NCBI GenBank assembly: GCA_034190875.2
Contig: CM067354.1
Location: 44,397,805-44,461,804 of the forward strand
Source of the DNA: Urechis unicinctus
Lineage: Eukaryota > Annelida > Polychaeta > Xenopneusta > Urechidae
Length of the DNA: 64,000 nucleotides
Direction: 5' to 3'
Both the position numbers and the translations under genes were made by a program. Of this stretch, positions 58,251-64,000 are shown piece by piece (the first letter of the stretch is position 1; each line of letters starts with the position of its first letter). The notes below the pieces were generated by a model. That model did no database searches, was not told the origin of the DNA, and worked only from the letters and a program-made list of their open reading frames with translations.

Positions 58251-59439
58251 CTTATCAGCATTATGTGATTTAAGAAAACATTCGATTCTTGAACTTAATA
58301 TGGTACTTAATTTATTTATTTGGGGTTGTGGATTCAAAAAAATTATCCGTTACAGGCCAGTACCTTCAAAGGCAATATGCCGCTAGCGCTAGCGCGTGGA
58401 ATTCGGCAGTTAGGGTTCACGGAGTAGATGTTGAGCTGCCAGCAGTTACGGCGAGCGTTGCGCGAGCTGCTCGTCGCCAAGCACTCTCCATGGCAGACAT
58501 GTTTGACGCAATGCGAATCCCAGCCTGCGCAGAAGCCGATGCGCAGGAGATCGGTCGCCAAGGGCACCACCCAGATTTAACACATCAAAGAGATTCTGTT
58601 AACCACGTTTTGTGTCAGATTCGTTCACGGAGTACATCCCGAGTATATCATGAGTTCACTCCAGCCTTATATAAGTTGCGTATTGCCACGTCAATATTCA
58701 TAACCATTGCGGTTAAACAATTCGCATTAGAATCTCTCTCTGACAACTTTTTTTGCGTGAAGACGCGAGTGACTTTAAACCATCACTGGTTTAATCGAAC
58801 CATTTATCTCTCATCGTTGCTTGACGCGGTGTATATATATTTCACCAATCTTATAAAGGGTGTGACAAATAAGTTGTACTGCCCTAGTCTGGCCCTGAGG
58901 ATTTTTATTGGTCTTGGTACCGCTAGGATATTTTATTTGCCTGTTTTTCGTCAAGACTTGCTATTGCTGATAACTATTGGACAATAGTTGATAAGCGTAT
59001 TTTCGTTTGGGAATTGGTATGTATATCAAGGCAATAATAGATAGGTGGAAAGAGGAGGGGAGGGAGGCAACTTTCAGTTACCTCAAATCCCACCAGCCAG
59101 CGCTTGAGCCCTATAGCTGTAGCATTTTACGAAAGAGTCTGGGTCAAATAATAGTCAAATAGAAAAAAAGTTATTGAGGTTTCAATTTCCATGGTACTGC
59201 TCGGTTTTGTGCCAGAATTCTACGGTAATTAATGGATAACAGACATTTTTCATGTCTTATATTTTGACTATCATAGTGAAATAATGTTTGGCAATTTCAG
59301 ACAGGTGTCTGGTTGCAATAAATTAAGCCTTGTTTGGTAATTTCAGACAGGTGTCTGGTTGCAATAGTATAAGCATTGTTTGTCAATTTAAGACAGGTAT
59401 CTGGAAAAGTGAAAAGTGGCTGTCATCCTGTCAATTTTG

Positions 59440-60070
59440 GCTCAAAAACTGACAATTCCATGAAATTTAAATCCTCAATAACTGTTTTAATAATTGATTT
59501 AAAAAAATGAAACAGCTTATTAGAATCCTCTACATTGTATATTTCTTTTGGTATAATTTCACTATGATATTCTAGATATAAGCCATAGAAAGTGGCTGTT
59601 ATCCCTTACCATAGAATTCTGGCACAAAGCCGAGCAATTCCATGGAATTTGAAACCTCAATAACTTTTTTACTAATTGATTTAAAAAAATGAAACATAGC
59701 TTATTAGAATACTCTACATTGTACATTTCTTTTGGTATAATTTCACTATGATATTCTAGATATAAGACATAGAAAGTGGCTGTTATCCCTTACCGTGGAA
59801 TTCTGGCACAAAACCGAGCAATTCCATGGAATTTGAAACCTCATTAACTTTTTTACTAATTGATTTAAAAAAATGAAACATAGCTTATTAGAATCCTCTA
59901 CATTGTACATTTCTTGCGGTACAATTTCACTATGATATTCAAAATATAAGACATGAAAAGTGTCTGTTATCCCTTACCGTAGAATTCTGGCACAAAACCG
60001 AGCAATACCATGGAAATTGAAACCTCAGTAACTTTTTTTCTAATTGACTTAAAAAAATGAAACATACCTT
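59440..60070. repeat. 183-bp repeat inside element B, about four units
   Basis: 'aattgatttaaaaaaatgaa' (or aattgactt...) recurs at about 59492, 59673, 59858 and 60044. Each unit holds 'ggtataatttcactatgata' and 'agaattctggcacaaa'. Confidence 0.9.
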
Positions 60071-60162
60071 TTAAGCATCCTCATGAGTATACCTATCGTC
60101 ATTTATAATTTCAACAAGATCCAATGAATTTGAAAAAAATCACTGACAGCCCTACTATTAGT

Positions 60163-62002
60163 AGGATGGTCAATCAAAATTTCAAAATGATTGTATCATA
60201 TATGCCATTACTATTAGTTCATTTGAAAGGTCTCACTTTGGGTATATCAAAACTTTTTATTTTTGATATATGTTGATCCGTTAGAAAGTTATCGCGATTT
60301 TTATGTTGCCAAAATGCTAGATGTGTTCAATAATATGACTAAATATGCAGCACCTTTATTCACTTACTTGTATAGAACATAACAGTATCAGCCCAAGGTT
60401 ATTCAAACAATATGACTATGAGATGACAATGTTTTGTGATTCAAGCAACTTTGGTGGATTTTTTTATGCATTTAATCAAGGTAAGAGATAAGATATTCTA
60501 TTAAATCATGTCACCCCAACATAACTATGCTAGTACTTAGCAAATTTAAAGATAATAAACTCACATACACCATCATTCAGTTACTTATAAATTCTATTTA
60601 CACATGTGCCATGATTACTCTCATGCCACAATAAAAACAATTTAACGCAATAATAGCTTGAACTTAACTCGCTGTAAAAAGTAAATCATTATTAAAACAA
60701 ATCTATATATACTTACAAGCTTACTCACATCACATGGTAAATTAAATATTTGCACACCCAACATATAACTGGTTCAGCTGAGCACCCAGGATAACCGTAG
60801 CTCCCAGCAATGCTCTCCAAACTCCTGCAATATGGTAATTTACTTTTTAAAGAAATTAAGTCTGGCGCAATAGACCCCTTCGGAGTTCCGACTGCGCATG
60901 CGCTGATGTGCGGGGTCAAAGGTGAAGTCGGGAAAACTCTTGCCTGGCGCGAGCGCCGCGCATTGCGACTCCGCGAGGCAGGCAGCCTCCGCGATCGTTG
61001 ACTTCTAATTTTTCTATGTAATTAGGTAATTAACTAATACAGTCCTTTGATGTTCATTGAGACGCTCTGGCCTACCAGCTGAGAGTATATAATCAGCACC
61101 AAATAACACAAAATCATTCCACTCCAACTCCACGTCTAGTGTGCTTTATACAAGACAATTCTGAAGTACGCAAGTCAAGTGATCAACCATAATTAGAAAA
61201 TGTAGGCTGGTTGCACTTGCCCGCACCCTTTTTTTCCCTACCCATCGTCGTGATCCTCAAATGCGGGCTAAGTGGATCAAAGCTGTCGATCGTAAAAACG
61301 AAAAGACGGGAAAAACTGGACTCCATCTGACGATGACCGCATTTGTTCGTCGCACTTTGTGGATGGCGTCCTTCTGAAGAATGCCCGTGTCCAGTTAGCA
61401 ACCTAGGCTACGTAACACCAGAACCCAAAATGCTCCGCCCTCCACCGAAAGATCGACCTACGCAATATACAACTGCCAACGTGCGTGACATTATCCCTCC
61501 GTGTTTGCCAGTTGAATGTTCTGAACTCAGAGGTATGAAATTGTGTGTGAACAATGTTGAGCCTGTAGTGAATGCAGATCATTCCTACACCTTCACGTGC
61601 AATTGTCAACTTATAATATCCAAACCAACTGAGGTGAATGCAACTCACTCGGATCAGAATATCGTTTTCATTTTTCTTCAATATTCTGTCGTTTAAATGT
61701 GATTCTGATATATATTAGGCCGTACGACGATTTTCTGTCAACCATATAAATTCCGCCACGATATTTTGGGCCCCAAAAATGACGACATTCTGCCATTTTC
61801 GGGTAATATTTACGCTTTATTTCCATTCGCCTATATGATTGAATTTGGTATCATATGAAAGAACTAATCTTTATATACATCATATCTAAACAGCAAAGTC
61901 TGCCGTTTAATCATTCGCCGTCGGCAGTCAGTAACATCAGAGCCCTAAACGGCATAAAAATGGCTTGTCCAAACAAATTCGGCGCAGCGTTTGACCGCCC
62001 TA
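60163..62002. mobile_element. DNA transposon with THAP-domain relic, CTATTAGT on both sides
   Basis: Starts AGGATGGTCAATC and ends GTTTGACCGCCCTA, so the ends are imperfect inverted repeats (TAGGRYGGTCAA). CTATTAGT flanks it at 60155..60162 and 62003..62010. Inside, 61.2-61.4 kb encodes a degenerate THAP zinc-finger region. The ends resemble those of element B. THAP plus an 8-bp duplication suggests the P superfamily. Confidence 0.55.
61230..61460 (+). pseudogene. THAP-domain coding relic
   Basis: Three plus-strand frames in turn give RRDPQMRAKWIKAVDRKNEK, NWTPSDDDRICSSHFVDG and PSEECPCPVSNLGYVTPE. The middle block holds the C..H-type 'xWxPSxxxxICSxHF' core of THAP zinc fingers. At least two frame changes separate the blocks, so it is not functional. 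The frame then continues open to 61696 without known similarity. Confidence 0.6.
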
Positions 62003-62008
62003 CTATTA

Positions 62009-62730
62009 GTGGGTAGCGGATTCTGCGTAAAAACCACGGTTTACAACCATGGCGCAGTGTATTGCTATCACGCTATAGGAGGCATGCTGCTGGGATGGAA
62101 CGCCGCGTTTATGAATAATCGTTGGCTGACTACCCCGAGAACGGGATCGTTTGTGCTAGTCCCGGCTCTCAGATGCTCATTTATCGCCCTACACTAGACT
62201 ATAGGCATGGAACCATGCATGGTTCTTAAGTAGTGGGGGTCCCACCACCTAAGAACCATTCATGTTTGGAAGCTGGGTCATTCCAGTAGCTAAGAACCAT
62301 GGGTTATATTGTATTTGTAGCGGAATAGGCTACAAAATCATGTTTTCCCATGATTCTTAGCTACTGGAACTTTCTGGCATGGAACCATGCATGGTTATGA
62401 GGTAGTGGGTGTCCCACCACCTAAGATCCATGAAATAAATATCCATAAGGTGACATGAACGGGCTCCTCAACACTGTGGTTATTAACCGTATTTTACGCT
62501 AAGAACCATGTCTTCGTAAAATTGAAAGAACTGACCGACATTATCGAAATCGCCGACAATTCACATTACAGACTTTGCGATTCGCTTTGCAATGTGCCTA
62601 CCCTTTCAATAGGCTTCTTGATGAATATATAATGGCCAAAGTTTTAAATAAACACCGATAAGTTGACTTGAATGGGCGTCTCAATGCTGTGGTTATTAAC
62701 CGTGGTTTTTGCCCGGAATCCGCTACCCAC
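62009..62730. mobile_element. Palindromic-repeat element, copy with both ends
   Basis: Left end GTGGGTAGCGGATTC with AAAAACCACGGTT close by; right end AACCGTGGTTTTTGCCCGG then AATCCGCTACCCAC. These form inverted ends of about 40 bases. TA borders both sides, but sequence just outside the right end (tatctccgg) is also shared with the 32-kb copy, so the true boundary is uncertain. It holds one full 172-bp palindromic unit plus the same 280-base tail as 31880..32644. Confidence 0.75.
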
Positions 62731-62740
62731 TAGTATCTCC

Positions 62741-63075
62741 GGGATATGATAATTTCTCAATTTGCGCATTCCATACCTCAAAAACTGGGAAGGAACCCAC
62801 CCTAGGTCTTCTGATTCACTAATCTACAACTCTTGGGCTATACCACAGTGCATTCAGTATACCCCCATCGACTACCAAAACCACTTAGTGCATATTATGT
62901 ACATTGCAGTGTCGGGATATGATAATTTCTCAATTTGAGCATTCCATAACTCCAAAACGGGGATGGAACCCATCCTAGGTCTTCTGAATCACCAATCTAC
63001 AACCCGTGGACTATACCACAGTGCATTTAATATACCCCCATCAACTAAATAACTACCCAAAACCACTTAGTGTAT
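62741..63075. repeat. About 173-bp tandem repeat, two units
   Basis: 'gggatatgataatttctcaa' starts at 62741 and 62914. Each unit contains 'cataactcc/catacctc', 'aggtcttctga' and 'accacttagtg'. A partial third unit lies at about 56340..56422, on the other side of the transposon cluster. Confidence 0.85.
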
Positions 63076-64000
63076 ATAATCCCGATTTTCTGCACGATAT
63101 ATTAGCCCACTAAGTGCATAGCCTAGCCTTTATCTGAATTCTTCTTAATATTAGTCACAGATGATACATGGTAAATCGAATTAATGAATTTAAAATGAAT
63201 GCCTTTACGCGATGGAAAACCGGTTATATAAAATGTTGTCGAATAATTAATTTATCAAACAGTATGTTTCCATTAAGCCTCGAATCATTAGACCATGCAG
63301 TTCATTAACCATATAAGCACAACTATTAAGGTAAAGCATGAACAGTCAGTTTATTGAGTCCAAAGCATTAATACATCAGCCAACATGGTATGGAATTTAT
63401 GTGGCATTTTTACAAAATATATACAATGTGTGACTATTTACAATAAACATAATTACTTAAATTGGGTTATATACAACAAACTTTAATGATATGTAAACCA
63501 ATTACACTGTTCACAATTTTTTTAATATCAGATGTTTGTTCAAACAAAGTTGTAAATGTTCAATGAATAAGATTATTCATGTCTCTGACAAATATTTTCA
63601 GTTTCAGTATCCAAATTTTTAAATGTATCAACTAAATTCAGGAAAAATAATTATTCTAGAAAGCAAGGGTTACAATGAAAATACTGTTAGAGCTTTTGCC
63701 ATGGGGCAGACATATGGCCGACAGCTATAGCCATCCTGTTGTTTTATGAAATTTATGGTTAAACAATTATCAACATGACACCAATAATTTTTTTATTTTT
63801 TTTGACCAATTGCACGCATATACTCGAAATGAATGTACTTTGCTATTCGAGTCATAACTAAATCGTGTGTGCCATAGTAAGAATCACAAGTAAAAATGAT
63901 GTTTCTCTTGGTGTTCACAACAAACAGTGTACAATAGAGGTCAGAATAACATGGTATCAAAACCCATTCATAATCAAACCATTTAACAAAAAACTGACGA
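63076..64000. other. AT-rich sequence, nothing recognised
   Basis: No gene, repeat boundary or element end could be supported up to the end of the window. Confidence 0.4.

Larger units (their letters stand above)
56438..60154 (+). mobile_element. Satellite-carrying DNA transposon with 8-bp TSD (copy B)
   Basis: The 3717-bp element starts AGGGGTGTCAGCC and ends CACTGACAGCCCTA, flanked by CTATTAGT (56430..56437 and 60155..60162). It is the inverted relative of 20716..23630. It holds about four units of the 237-bp satellite, a 232-codon open frame (58289..58987) shared with copy A, about three 46-bp units (59285..59405) and about four units of the 183-bp repeat (59440..60070). Where copy A carries a coding fragment (21360..21715), copy B has unrelated sequence (about 58930..59150). 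No transposase. Confidence 0.85.

Overview
This is a gene-poor, repeat-rich stretch of animal nuclear DNA with introns, AATAAA signals, one 100-base assembly gap (27226..27325) and a very high load of mobile elements. The source is a marine lophotrochozoan, most likely a gastropod mollusc. The clue is a SINE with a tail of repeated ACTC next to a 'ccgttaaaccctata' block, of a kind I associate with gastropod genomes. That placement is from memory, not from a search.

Four host genes can be read with confidence. SKA1 (10308..12381, +) encodes a spindle/kinetochore subunit. SAP18 (13935..14412, -, 3' exons only) encodes a Sin3/ASAP complex subunit. CFAP53 (34954..40184, +, complete in eight exons, 515 codons) encodes a ciliary coiled-coil protein. 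PFDN4 (41030..41827, -, lacking only its short first exon) encodes a prefoldin subunit. CFAP53 and PFDN4 are tail to tail. SKA1 and CFAP53 also lie near each other in human 18q21.1, so their linkage here may be ancient. A good X-box (RFX site) lies about 180 bases upstream of the CFAP53 start. A few candidate exons of an unrecognised gene lie at 28.1-29.7 kb.

Layout: 0.7-1.6 kb is a Mutator-like (PF20700-type) transposase fragment. An LTR-like relic lies at 1.7-2.1 kb and a Ty3/Gypsy pol fossil at 4.6-7.2 kb. The SKA1/SAP18 block spans 10-14.4 kb and carries a TTAA-flanked (Kolobok-like) element in SKA1 intron 3. A 5-bp-TSD hAT-like element lies at 15.0-16.4 kb and a hAT (ZNF862-like) transposase relic at 17.7-19 kb. 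A satellite-bearing 8-bp-TSD transposon lies at 20.7-23.6 kb, and its inverted relative at 56.4-60.2 kb. A SINE (25.2-25.7 kb) and a minisatellite (25.9-26.8 kb) follow, then the gap, palindromic 172-bp repeats (31.9-32.6 kb), microsatellites, and a LINE with a nested G-rich-ended element (33.1-34.7 kb). After CFAP53/PFDN4 come a DNA polymerase B fossil (43.7 kb), a second SINE (44.0 kb), a hAT relic (45.1-46.1 kb), and a virus-like element fossil (about 46.4-54.3 kb) with a hAT-like element nested in it. The right end (54.8-63 kb) is a pile of DNA transposons in which one octamer, CTATTAGT, marks three successive boundaries.

The most distinctive non-gene structures are the two large satellite-carrying transposons, the palindromic cruciform-type repeats, and a dispersed element family built from 'gtacgacggg' units between runs of G and C. 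No bacterial-style system, CRISPR array or RNA gene could be supported.
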